In this document: positions 11,496 through 21,900 of the stretch, one piece after another
Position numbering within the stretch: position 1 is the first letter of the stretch
Layout: each line of letters starts with the position of its first letter
Source of the DNA: Oegoconia quadripuncta
Taxonomy: Eukaryota > Arthropoda > Insecta > Lepidoptera > Autostichidae
Assembly (NCBI GenBank): GCA_949316235.1
Contig: OX438743.1
Coordinates: 18,101,771 to 18,165,770 of the forward strand
DNA length: 64,000 bases
Direction: 5' to 3'
Translations under genes and position numbers: made by a program
The notes under the pieces: generated by a model
Told to the model about the DNA's origin: nothing
The model's input: only the letters and a program-made list of their open reading frames with translations
Databases searched by the model: none

Positions 11496-11734
11496 GGTGA
11501 CGGTGGAATAAGATTATGTAATTCCAACAACGCACAGTCCCCGAAATGCATCATGTAAAAAACTGACAGACAGGCGACTTTGCGACCATTTCTATATTCT
11601 AGGGTTTTTCAAGTCTATTGTGAATAGCTATGTACTAGAATCGCGTGCTCTCTTTGGCTATGCCACTGTCCAGGTGAGATTGTAGTAAAATCCAGTCCGT
11701 CATATAAAATAACTTGTAAACTTATTATAATGAT

Positions 11735-12025
11735 TATAACTCTGTAGTGCTGTGTGGTTTCGGCACTCAAATAGAATAGAACCAACCCGTCTCTTCCCGT
11801 GGGTGTGTAAAAGGCGACTAAGGGACTTTCCACCAAAAAACATCTGTAATTTTGCACGTTTCAACGGCGATGGGCTCACCCCCTGTCACGTGTACATTTC
11901 TGTATAATTCATAAGGTGAACCGTGGATGTTGTTTCAATCATTAAACTTTTAATGTTTGGAACACTTAAACACTATTGTTTGGGATATCTCTGACCACCC
12001 CAATTGGGATAAAGATCGTGACTTA
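11735..12025 (+). repeat. dispersed repeat family G, near full copy
   Basis: CAACCCGTCTCTTCCCGTGG, GGCGACTAAGGGACTT, GCACGTTTCAACGGCGATGG, then the TGGATGTTGTTTCAAT part and CACCCCAATTGGGATAAAG. Reference copy for the family. Confidence 0.75.
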
Positions 12026-12085
12026 TTATATATGTATTATCTATCACATACCTTCTTAATTGAAAGTCGGTCAAGTTAGACCGCT

Positions 12086-12525
12086 TTCGTGGCTTAATCT
12101 AAACAACTTAGGGTTTACGAATCGGAGGTCGCGGGTTCGATCCCCAGACAGGGTTCATATTTAAGTACTCGGTTTGGTTGGTGGTAGGGCACTTTTTTTT
12201 AATGCACAACGGGTTAGCATTTAATCTCAATCACACCTGACGTTAAGTGAAGATGAGGCCAAAGGTGCAAGCGTACTGACCCGGAAACCCAAACATCTGG
12301 GTATATTTTAAATATCCGCCTTGATAGCTACCACCATCTTATCTAAATCTGGCGCCAAACGCAATGTTAATAGGATTGTTGTGTTTCGGTTCTCAGAGAT
12401 AAGATAGCCAGTCCCTCAAATATGTTGGGGTTTCCTGGTCAGAGCGCTTCCACCTTTGGCCTTAACTTCACATAGCATCAGGTGTGATTGTGATCAAGTG
12501 CTAACCCGTTGTGCATAAGAAAGAA
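12086..12525 (+). mobile_element. SINE family C, interrupted by a second, inverted SINE C
   Basis: Outer parts 12086-12196 and 12295-12525 read continuously as one SINE C (B box GGTTCGATCCCC). Confidence 0.8.
12197..12294 (-). mobile_element. SINE family C 3' fragment nested in another SINE C
   Basis: Only the tail-proximal end is present (GCACAACGGGTTAGCA to CTGACCCGGAAACCC, reverse). It begins with an oligo-T run, the complement of its A tail, so it is a 5'-truncated retroinsertion. Confidence 0.8.
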
Positions 12526-14005
12526 GGATACATTTGAAAATGAAAATCTTATTGAATAATGAAATAAAACACAACAACAATTATTTAAGATGTTTTATTA
12601 CTGAAATCAGAATAATTTACATTGTAAAAAATACACATACTCCAATAGTTACACTAACGTTGTCATTTCTGACTCTATTTTACTCTTTAATAATTATTAT
12701 AGCTTTTAATTTCATTTTAGAATTATTTATACTTTTTGTCATGTTGCAAAATGCTACAAAAAGATATTATCGAAGTAACGAACTCACACTTTAAAGTTGT
12801 CCCACTAAATAAACAAAATACGTGAATTTCTTTGGTACGTTAAGACTCGAGCATTCTGTTATCCATCTAGATAAAAGTAGGTATAATACTTATATCTATT
12901 TCAACACCCGACTGCTCCAAGATTTACTGTTTCTTGCTACCCATGTGTTAAGTTGGGCAAGATAGAGATGTTATCACAAAAGGATATTAGGTACTTATCG
13001 ATAGAGCAGTGAATTACACGAAGACATTCTGGTGACGCAAATCTCAATTGAAAATGGAGGTGGCTGTCATTTACGTTTGCATTCGCAGTCGGGTTATTTG
13101 TTATAAATGAAAAGTAATCAAAAAAACACTTAACCTCAATTGCAGATTAAATGCAAGAACAATCTACCTGGCAAAATACAAACTATTTAATTGTAATAAA
13201 GTCCAAAATATACTTTTCTCACAGAAGGCGTTGTAACCTAACTAAGGTATCTTATCTAACGACTTAACTATATAATTAAATGTTTTTACACCTTATCAGT
13301 ATGAAAAATAAGGTCTGTATCTTTGGATTCATTCAACGCTAAACAGTCACTACATTTTTATTGATTTTCGGTCACACTGTTAAAATACTTAAGTAAACGA
13401 TATGTATTTTTAACTAAGATAGTTTGTCTGATATTTGCGCATATTATAGAAATATTACACATTTGTTTAATACAAGTATCGTTAGTGTAAACGCGTATGA
13501 AGCATAATAGGTAACTCGACCACATGAATATGAATAAACATTGCCTTTTCTGTCCCTTTCACACAGTATCAATACATCGAGATTGCCTCAGATTATCGGT
13601 ACAAAGATACGAGAATCTGCACACAAGTGATAGCGATCACCTAAGCAGACTACTTCAGTAAGACGACCTATCGATACTATCTGAAGCTATCGATAATCTG
13701 GCTCACTACTCTACACCCTTTCGGCCACTAACCACTTTTCTCAATTTATCGTGACCTAAATCTATTTATTTATTTATTTATTTTCGGGAAACTGACAGTC
13801 GTTACATTATAATGTTAAGTAGTACAAAATAGTTATATCATAGACAGAAATAGTCTCCACAGATATTCTCATCTATCTGTTTTTACGTACACAACTTTGA
13901 CTCGAAAGGTTTGTGGTTTAAGTAAGACGCGGATTATTATCACAACAAGCTTAGTAGGGTTCAAAAGTGCAGTGCAGATGGACGAATTATTGTCAGGTAA
14001 AGATA
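12526..14005. other. unassigned flank with TATCGATA sites
   Basis: No exon or repeat family recognised. Exact TATCGATA at 12996-13003, 13669-13676 and 13688-13695; a (TTTA)n run near 13765. Confidence 0.4.
13669..13695. promoter_or_regulatory. paired DREF-type TATCGATA sites
   Basis: Two exact palindromic octamers, 19 bp apart start to start; a third is 670 bp to the left. TATCGATA is the known DREF-binding element of insect housekeeping promoters. No gene start is visible near them, so function is a guess. Confidence 0.35.
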
Positions 14006-14412
14006 AGAAACGCCCAAGTGCGTGTCGGACTACACGCAGTGTAGGATTCCTCAATTGGCCTCACAATATACGGACTTATATAGTTTTACCTTTAACTTTT
14101 TATATTATATACTAAAGCCGTGAAATTTTCATATATCCAAAACCAACCATTTAGAGAGGCGAGGAGAGATCTAGGGACAAGACACTTATATTCTCTACCA
14201 CCCCGCACACGATGGGGAACAATAATAAATGAAAATTCATCCCCACCTTACGGGTAAGGGCAGGTTGTACCCAAAAAAAAATATTTTCAAGATTTTTTTT
14301 TATCACTTTGGCGTAATTAATATGTATACCCATGCCTGAGCTAAGCATCGGACAGACAAACAGACAAAGCGAAACTGTAAGGGTTCCTTGTTGACTGCGG
14401 AACCCTAAAAAA
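14006..14412 (-). repeat. dispersed lepidopteran repeat (GGGTTCC-type ends)
   Basis: Starts with GCCCAAGTGCGTGTCGGACT and ends with CAGACAAACAGACAAAG and GCGGAACCCTAAAAAA. Both phrases are familiar from abundant lepidopteran repeats; orientation and class uncertain. Confidence 0.45.
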
Positions 14413-14656
14413 GCAATTTGCAATGTTAATATTACCTTTATTTGTTGCTACCAATATTTGTTGCTGACTGTGCCTAATTTATAATAATGTGCGCAAATAA
14501 CAGTAAAGACACATTCAGATACTAAATTACATCTCTCAAAGGGTTAGGGAACTAGATAATAGAAATATTGAGAACTCTCAAGGATATTGTTATCTTAAAT
14601 CGGAGGAGGTAGATCGATTTTTCTTACGAGCTAAATTCAGCCGTATTTATTAGGCA

Positions 14657-14687
14657 GTAAAGATCATCTTAGTTAGATGATCTTTAC
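14657..14687. repeat. perfect 13-bp inverted repeat, 5-nt loop
   Basis: GTAAAGATCATCT, TAGTT, and the exact complement. It lies 8 bp left of the Helitron at 14695. Confidence 0.9.
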
Positions 14688-14694
14688 TTTGAAA

Positions 14695-14923
14695 ATTTAT
14701 TATAAATGCGAAAGTTTGGATGTTTGTTTATTTGTTTGTTTGTTGCTCAATCACGGCGAAACGGATGGACGGATTTGGATGAAATTTGGTACATAGATAG
14801 AATGTACCCTGGATTGAGATATAGGATATTTTTTATCCCGATAAAGTGAGTAGTTCCCGCGGGATAAACAAATTTCCGCGATAAAGTTATTCTACGCAGG
14901 CGAAGCCGCGGGCGGAAAGCTAG
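14695..14923 (+). mobile_element. non-autonomous Helitron
   Basis: TTATAAATGCGAAAGTTTGG at the 5' side, CAATCACGGCGAAACGGATG, TTTTTTATCCCGATAAAG, and a 3' end with hairpin and GCTAG|T. Layout of the common short lepidopteran Helitrons. Confidence 0.75.
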
Positions 14924-15649
14924 TAGTTAATTAAAACGTATGCAGCTTACATAACTTACATACTTATTTTTAAAACGAGAAAGTAAGGGAGCAGGCTTTA
15001 GGTACAAGTTTCCTCAGTTTGAAAAAAAAAATGATTAATTTTGATTATTATTTCAGGAGAAATACGGTTGAATTTAGCTTGTCAGAAAAATGTAGATCGA
15101 TTTACACCGCTCTACGAATAAATAACATGAAATTATTATATATTTTTTAATATAGCATAAGACACAGATATCAATTTGTACTAGAGCAGAATTTGTGTGT
15201 AAGTAAATTTCAATAGTATGTTCGTAGCTAATACAAGTAAGTAATTAATGAAAATTCTCTGAATAATTGATCACTATGGATGGTGTTCTGAAGTTATTAT
15301 TGTTATCATATAAATATTGTTATGTAAGTTAAAAAATACAATAGCAAAAGAATATTTTCACACGACGCCTTACTTTAATTATTCCTAACAATAATTGACA
15401 AAGAAATTAATAAATCGAAACAAGCTTAGTAGTTACAGCGTAAAACAACCAAATTCTATCTAATATCCCAAACGTCGACAGTCATTCTTTTACTAAATTT
15501 ATTTATACAACAATTTTATTAAATATTTATACATACCATCAATTTACATTCAAAACAAATAGACCCAATAAATAGAAAAGAAGTTGGAATAAGAAATGAT
15601 ACCATTGGACGGACAGACACAGCTAATAAAATTAGAGATACATAATAAG
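14924..15649. other. AT-rich 3' flank of mspo, no feature seen
   Basis: May contain extra 3' UTR if the distal polyadenylation site is skipped. Confidence 0.4.
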
Positions 15650-15694
15650 TTTATTATAAAAGTAAAAAGGAAAGTGGTATTGAGTTAGTTTATT
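15650..15694 (-). terminator. polyadenylation signals of mspo
   Basis: On the minus strand AATAAA occurs at 15694-15689 and again at 15655-15650, about 83 and 122 nt after the stop codon. Either could end the transcript. This rests on the motif and its position only. Confidence 0.55.
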
Positions 15695-15776
15695 GAGTTT
15701 TCATCCTGGCCACAAAGGAAGCGGCAAAACATGGGACAAATTCTAAAAAGGAAATAGTCGGAATTTGAAATACGAA

Positions 15777-15988
15777 TTACGTGAGATTATTATGCCAGTC
15801 TTCTTGCGGATAAGGTGCAGTGCAGTTGGTGGCGCACCATCGCGATTGCGCTGTTGGCGGGCAGGGCGCACCACCAGGTCTTTGACGACGGATGATTCGG
15901 CGTGTGCGCAGAGCTGAACCGACGCAGCCGCCATCATTGCGACATGGGCTCCATTCGCCCCATTGAGATACCCGGCAGTCTAGCAGCC
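15777..15988 (-). CDS. mspo: mspo terminal exon: thrombospondin type 1 repeat
   Basis: Residues 363-432 and TAA at 15779-15777. CRVSQWGEWSPC opens a TSP1 repeat; W372-x-x-W375 is the C-mannosylation pattern, RTRR at 390-393 is the usual arginine layer, and six cysteines (367, 378, 384, 405, 414, 418) can form three disulfides. The loop after the WSPC motif is RNDGGC, not the common SVTCG form. The protein ends 14 residues after the last cysteine with NNLT, a sequon at the very end. Acceptor TTGTTCATAATAG. Confidence 0.93.
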
Positions 15989-18900
15989 CTATTATGAACA
16001 AAATCATATTATGTTAATAATTAAAACAATAACATCATTGGTGTCGATTCGGTTGTACGCAAACTAAACTAAAACCAATTTTAAAGTAGGTCTGTCTTTT
16101 TCTCTCTGGAACAATATAACGTGACAGCACCAGTCTAAATCTGGTTTTAGTTTAGTTCGTGTGCAACCGAATCGACACAATATTGTGCAATTAAATGGAC
16201 ACTCTTGGTTCTATGTAACCATGTGGTATGAGCTCGAGTTAATCAATCAGAAATAGTCAGAAATAGGGGTAATACAAATCACAAAAACGCGTTCACTGTC
16301 GAGCAGTTAGTTCCTCGTATGTTTTTCTAGTGCCCGTATCGTATCACCTTCTAATTTTCCGAACCCAATATCTAATTTTAACCCATTGTATATATGTGTA
16401 TATGTATTGTACTCTTATCAGTATTGTGTTTTGTAAAATGAATGTTCTCCTTGTGTACAATAAAGTGTATTTGTATTGTATTGTATTGGATTGCAGAGAT
16501 AAAAAAATATAATAATATAGTTTTTATTAAATTACAATCTGATCGCTCACGAGGACACCCATCTGCAGTTGACGTATATGGTTGTTTATTTTTTTATACA
16601 CAACGCGTTAGCACTTGCCCTCAATCACACCAGATATTAAGTGAAGATGAGGCCGAAGCTGGAAGCGTACTGATCCGGAAACCTTACTGGAATTGGCTTG
16701 GGAAACATTGCTGTTTGGCTTTAGACTTAGATAAGATGGTGGTAGCTAGCCAGGCGGACATTTATAATGCCCTACCACCAACCAAACCGAGTACTAAACA
16801 TGTACCCCGCTGGGGATCGAACCCGTGACCTCAGATTCGTAAACTCTATGTTGTTTACATTGACCCACGGAGGCGGTTATAGTTCTGATATAAAATAATT
16901 TATTGACAAAACAATTTTTATAAGTTTTTTTTTTATTAACTAAACTAAAAGGAACACGATCCATAGTCGATACCTTTTGCTATTCATGATGCCACCCATG
17001 ATGGTACTGTATTAAATTAAGTGCTTACTCGCTCTTTTCCGCTTTCTCCTTTCAGCAGGATCCGCGTTGTCGGCGCGCAACTTGCGCCGGCGCCGCGCGC
17101 GATACCGCCGCGCTAGACTTCGTAACGCGGATCGCTCACTGGCTGTTGGTCCAGATGTGGGCAACTCATTCGCTGACCGTGGCTCCTCCGTTGTGCTCGC
17201 TGTTGTATTTGTCCTAAGAGATAAAATGGTCATCGAACATACTGGCGGAACGTGAGACGACTGCGAGTCACCATGAGAAATTGGATTTGATAGAGCTAAA
17301 TCTCCAAAAAAAATGGCTGAATTCTTCCTTCCTTGAAACCAGTCCATATCAGTCAAATGTGTCAATTTTAGAAGAGCTAATTTAACCGGTTCTAGGCCTT
17401 GCTTCAAACTAAGTTACTAATTTCTAGTAACTAAGTTTGCAGCAAATAAGCCTAACACGAACTAATCAGCAGATTTTTTTCCCACAATTTTAGTGTTGAC
17501 CTCATAGTAAGTGTTGGTCATATTCGTGGATAGAATAATAATATAATATATAATAAATAATAATAACAAATATGTATGCACATACACACAGCGCCATCTA
17601 GTTCCACAGTAAGCAACTAGGCTTGTATTATGGATACCAGATGGTTGATAAACTACACAAATACATTTTTTTTGGTAAATAAATACATAATATAAATGAA
17701 AAAGATCCATAACTCGGGAACACATATCTGTATTCATCATACAAACATATGCCCGTAGCGGGATTCGAACCCGCGACCTTTTGGTATAGCAGCAGAGTTT
17801 CTAACCACTACACTACACAGGTCGTCATTGCGTCCATTATCCGTTATAACACCATTTACGTATGTATCTACACATATAAGTATATACTTACATATTTCCT
17901 TACACTTATCAATTATACAATATTGTGTGACCTGTATATACAGGTCAACTTAATGAAAGCATATTAAAAGAATGCCCACAAATGAAATGAAACTCACAAT
18001 GAATAATAAGAGTAAGCCCCATCAGGTGTAGTCAGTGATCCTTGAGTATAAATCCTAGGCGCCTGTTCAGCTCTCTCCACTTCCTCGGCGATGGACAGCG
18101 CTCTATTGCCATCCAGGACGTCAATGCTATTGTGATTCAGCTTGTCCAGTTGAAGGACGTCGTATCTTCGGTCATCGCTGCTGCGGTGGAATACTTCGGC
18201 AAGCTCGTATTCGCGGAGCTGGCGACAATTGTGTAATTTTAATACATACATACCTATTATAGTCTTTATGTTTAGCTAGAGACCACAGACTTCCAGTTGC
18301 TACGTTCCTGACACCCTTTCACTTGAATCACTTTCATATCATTTTTATGCATGTCGCAGATAGCGATAAATTGGCGATATAATTCATTAATTCAAACGGT
18401 CAACTGACTATCATAATACGCGATTTGCTGTGGGAACTAAGCTTTAAGCACTAACTGTGAGTGATTTGATTATTATCACCGACGCTTGGAAGAATTCGGT
18501 GAGTCGTTAGCTAATAAGAAGTTGATCATGGGATTTGAGCAAGGAGGAACTATAGACAAGGTACGGCTGAGTGCACGCGGGGACCGAGTTGTATGGCATA
18601 CGAGGGGCGTGCACATGTTTTCTCTTCAACAGAAAGCATCCATGATTATAATCGAATGTGATTATGTTGTATATTCACCTATAGTAATTTGCAATAATAT
18701 CGCCTTTGCCCGAGCCACCCTTTACCGTGCGACTGGCACCGTTCCGGTCGCTAACAACGCCCACACCCATCTCCGACATGCATATGTTAGATTTTTTACC
18801 TTAAAATGTATCCTATGATACCTAATGGATCACGATGAATCTGACTGAAAATGAATGAATCTAATGACACAATGCACGTCGAAATCGATCAAGCTGTTTA

Positions 18901-21900
18901 GGCTACAGAAGGTAACAAAGAAATCTACATACATACATACAAAATCATTACCCTCCTTCCTTGGGCAGTCAGGTAAAAATTTTCTATGTTAAAACATAGA
19001 ATAATAGGGTTAAATCCCAGGGTTTGTCCTACCTATATACGAAAGGACAAAACCCTACCAATTGTATCATTATGAAAGTAAGTCTTAAAATTGGTCATAT
19101 TTTTGAAGTTAAGGCAAACACACTCTTGCTGACATAACCTCAAAATGTTAAATTCAACAAATTGATAATATTTCTGACCACCTGATTTGGGATTAAGGTC
19201 GTGATGTTATATATTTATTGTTGCGGATATCCATTTAAAATATTTATACATATATTTGCTAGCTTATTTACTACAATCTACACTAACTTTACGTAGCGTC
19301 GGTGGCTCTGCGGTTAATACATTTATTCCAAATTTGGGAGGTCCGGATTCGATTCCCAGGCAAGCCATGTACCAATGAGTTTTTAAATTTAATGTAATTA
19401 CTTATGTGCATTTATCCGACTGCTCTTAAACGGTGAAGGAAAATATCTTGAGGAAACCTTGCATGCCTGAGAAATAAAAATTCTAAGGCATGTGAAGTTC
19501 CCAACTCGCAATGGGGCAGCGTGGTGGACTATGGTCCATACTCCCTCATTATACGAGGGAAGGCTTATATCCCTGCAATGGGATGTTTACGGGCTGCGAT
19601 GACGATGATGACAGTAACTTTAGGTTTGACGCCATTATTTTGAGTTTGGTACGAAGCGCCATACTTTGGGCGGCATTGTCCTTTCAACCAAATCCATTTG
19701 TCCGTGATTGAGCAATAGACAAGCATCCAAACTTTCGCATTTACAATATTAGTTAGATAATAAATAACCAAGAAAGTTTACATATCGACAACCAAAGTAA
19801 CAAATCACATTATTTTCTGATATGAAGTAATGGACAATTGCTCTTGTCTCGGCACGAAATTAAATTTTGTAAGAAAATCAATTTCAATCGTTAACATCTG
19901 CCGGTTTATATTGGGTTAAAAGTTACAATTTGTTTACTGGTCACTTATTATTGTTTGGATATTTAAATCAATTTGTATACTGCCAGCGATAAAATACAAC
20001 ACAAATACACTTTATTGCACAACTGGAAAGAAAATACAGTTTCAGAAAAGTGGCAAGAATAGAATGTACAATTTGGCGACCTTATCACTAAAAGCGATCT
20101 CTTCCAGGCAACCTTTGGGTAACACCTGTGGCTCTGGTGACCCTGAAACACAGGCTCACGCCTATCTCAGGCACCAGTAAACTAATGTGTAGAGTAAATA
20201 AATAATTGATTGTATTTATATTAAACCATGAAGACGGTTGGATGTACCTACATTATGATAGTAACACTTGGTAGTAACCCTGAGAATATGCTATAAAAAG
20301 TTATGGGTCGTTTGTAAAACTTTACCTTTATAAACTGGAACGTAGCTATTGGCGGTAGTCGTCGCAAATGAGGGTAGAAGAATGACCCAGCCGGATGGGA
20401 GGGGTATTTGGAAGTGATCCGGTAAGCGACCCCCTGGGGCGCCGTCGGCCAGTTGGGAGCGGTGAATGTGAAGCCATTGTCTGTGCCAGCGTCGAGTGGG
20501 TCCACCTTGGTGAAAAAGATTTTATAGATTATTTAATCGTATTCTTGGCTTATACCCGAATATATTTATATTATATAAGAAGAATATGATATTAATTCAG
20601 ATGGAGCGTTGTTATTTCTGTAAACGCTAAGATGAATGATGAAAATTTTGAAATTCCGAACGTTCTTTTCATACAAAAATGTTGATTCTAAGTTTCTAAT
20701 GAGTGAAATAAAGTATACTTTTAGGGAATTAAGTTCAATTATAAGAGTGAGAAAACTTTATTTGATCCATTTAGAGTCACTTATACATTACAGGTTATAT
20801 GTACTACATAACACGACATAAAAATATGGAACATCAATCTAAAAGTAAACAGTAGCTAGTTTTCAGTGTCGCAAAGTGGTATCAAATCAGGTCCCCATCT
20901 CAGCATTTGTTATAATCGAGTGGAGAAAAACGATTACAACGCTGGTTTTCAGTGAAACCTAAGGTGAGGTAAGGAGGTAAGGTGGCAATCGCAGATTATT
21001 TGTAATTCTAAAAAAAATAATAATAATAAATAAATAAATAATAAAAAAAATAATAAATGAATCATAAATAATATATATAAATATAAAAAAAAACTAAAAA
21101 AATAACCTTAGACATACACACAGCACCATCAAGTTCCACAGTAAGCAACTATAGGCTTCTGTTGTGGATCCCAGATGGTTGATATTACTACATAAATACA
21201 TTTTTTTGCAAGTAAATACTTATTATAAATGAAAACATCCATAACTCAGGTACACATGTCCGTACTCATCACACAAACGTATGCCCTTAGCGGGATTCGA
21301 AACGGCGACCTGTTGATATAGTGGTCAGAGATTCTAACCACTAAACCAAACAGGTCGTCAAATGACTCATTTTAACAAGTCATTAGTGTATATGTATTTG
21401 TATGTATATATATTGCCTTGCTTTAAATATTATAGTTAAGTAGATCTAGATGTAGGATTTCTTATTTAGTGTCATTAAGCATTGCCGCAAATTTAGGTTT
21501 TGTGATTAGTATTTTGTAAGAGGTTAGATGCATTCGAGATGTGGTGCTGGAGACGAATGGATGGAATAAGCTGAACAGAGAAGAAATCAAATGGAAACGT
21601 GTTAATGATGGTAAAGGAGAAGAGATGCCTGTTGGCCACAGTTGAGAACCGAAGAGGAAAGATGATTGCTTTGACCAACTAACACAAAAGGTGACAGTCG
21701 TGTCGTACTAAGAGGTTAAATCGGGGGCGGAAAGCAGAGAGGCGTGGTCATTACTTCACCGACACTATCAAATTGCGGGAGAAGATTACTGTGCGGCCAA
21801 TCCAGTCACTGTTATCATAATATGAGATAAGTTCACCGTGGTACTATATAATAAATAATAAATATATTTGCACTTACACACAGCGCTATCTAGTTCCACA

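Noticed and set aside
17067..17255. Plus-strand arginine-rich open frame
   Set aside because: Shadow of the basic linker exon on the opposite strand.
15777..18218. Direct splice from the exon ending 17998 to the TSP1 exon at 15988
   Set aside because: Phases do not match (two bases left, one needed), and the frame would hit a stop soon; exon 17213-17029 repairs it exactly.
17994..18218. Gene ending at the TGA after residue 301
   Set aside because: The TGA lies across a consensus donor and two further exons follow in matching phase; kept only as a possible intron-retention product.
18486..18818. 110-codon plus-strand frame
   Set aside because: No domain, unusual composition, inside an intron of mspo without supporting splice sites.
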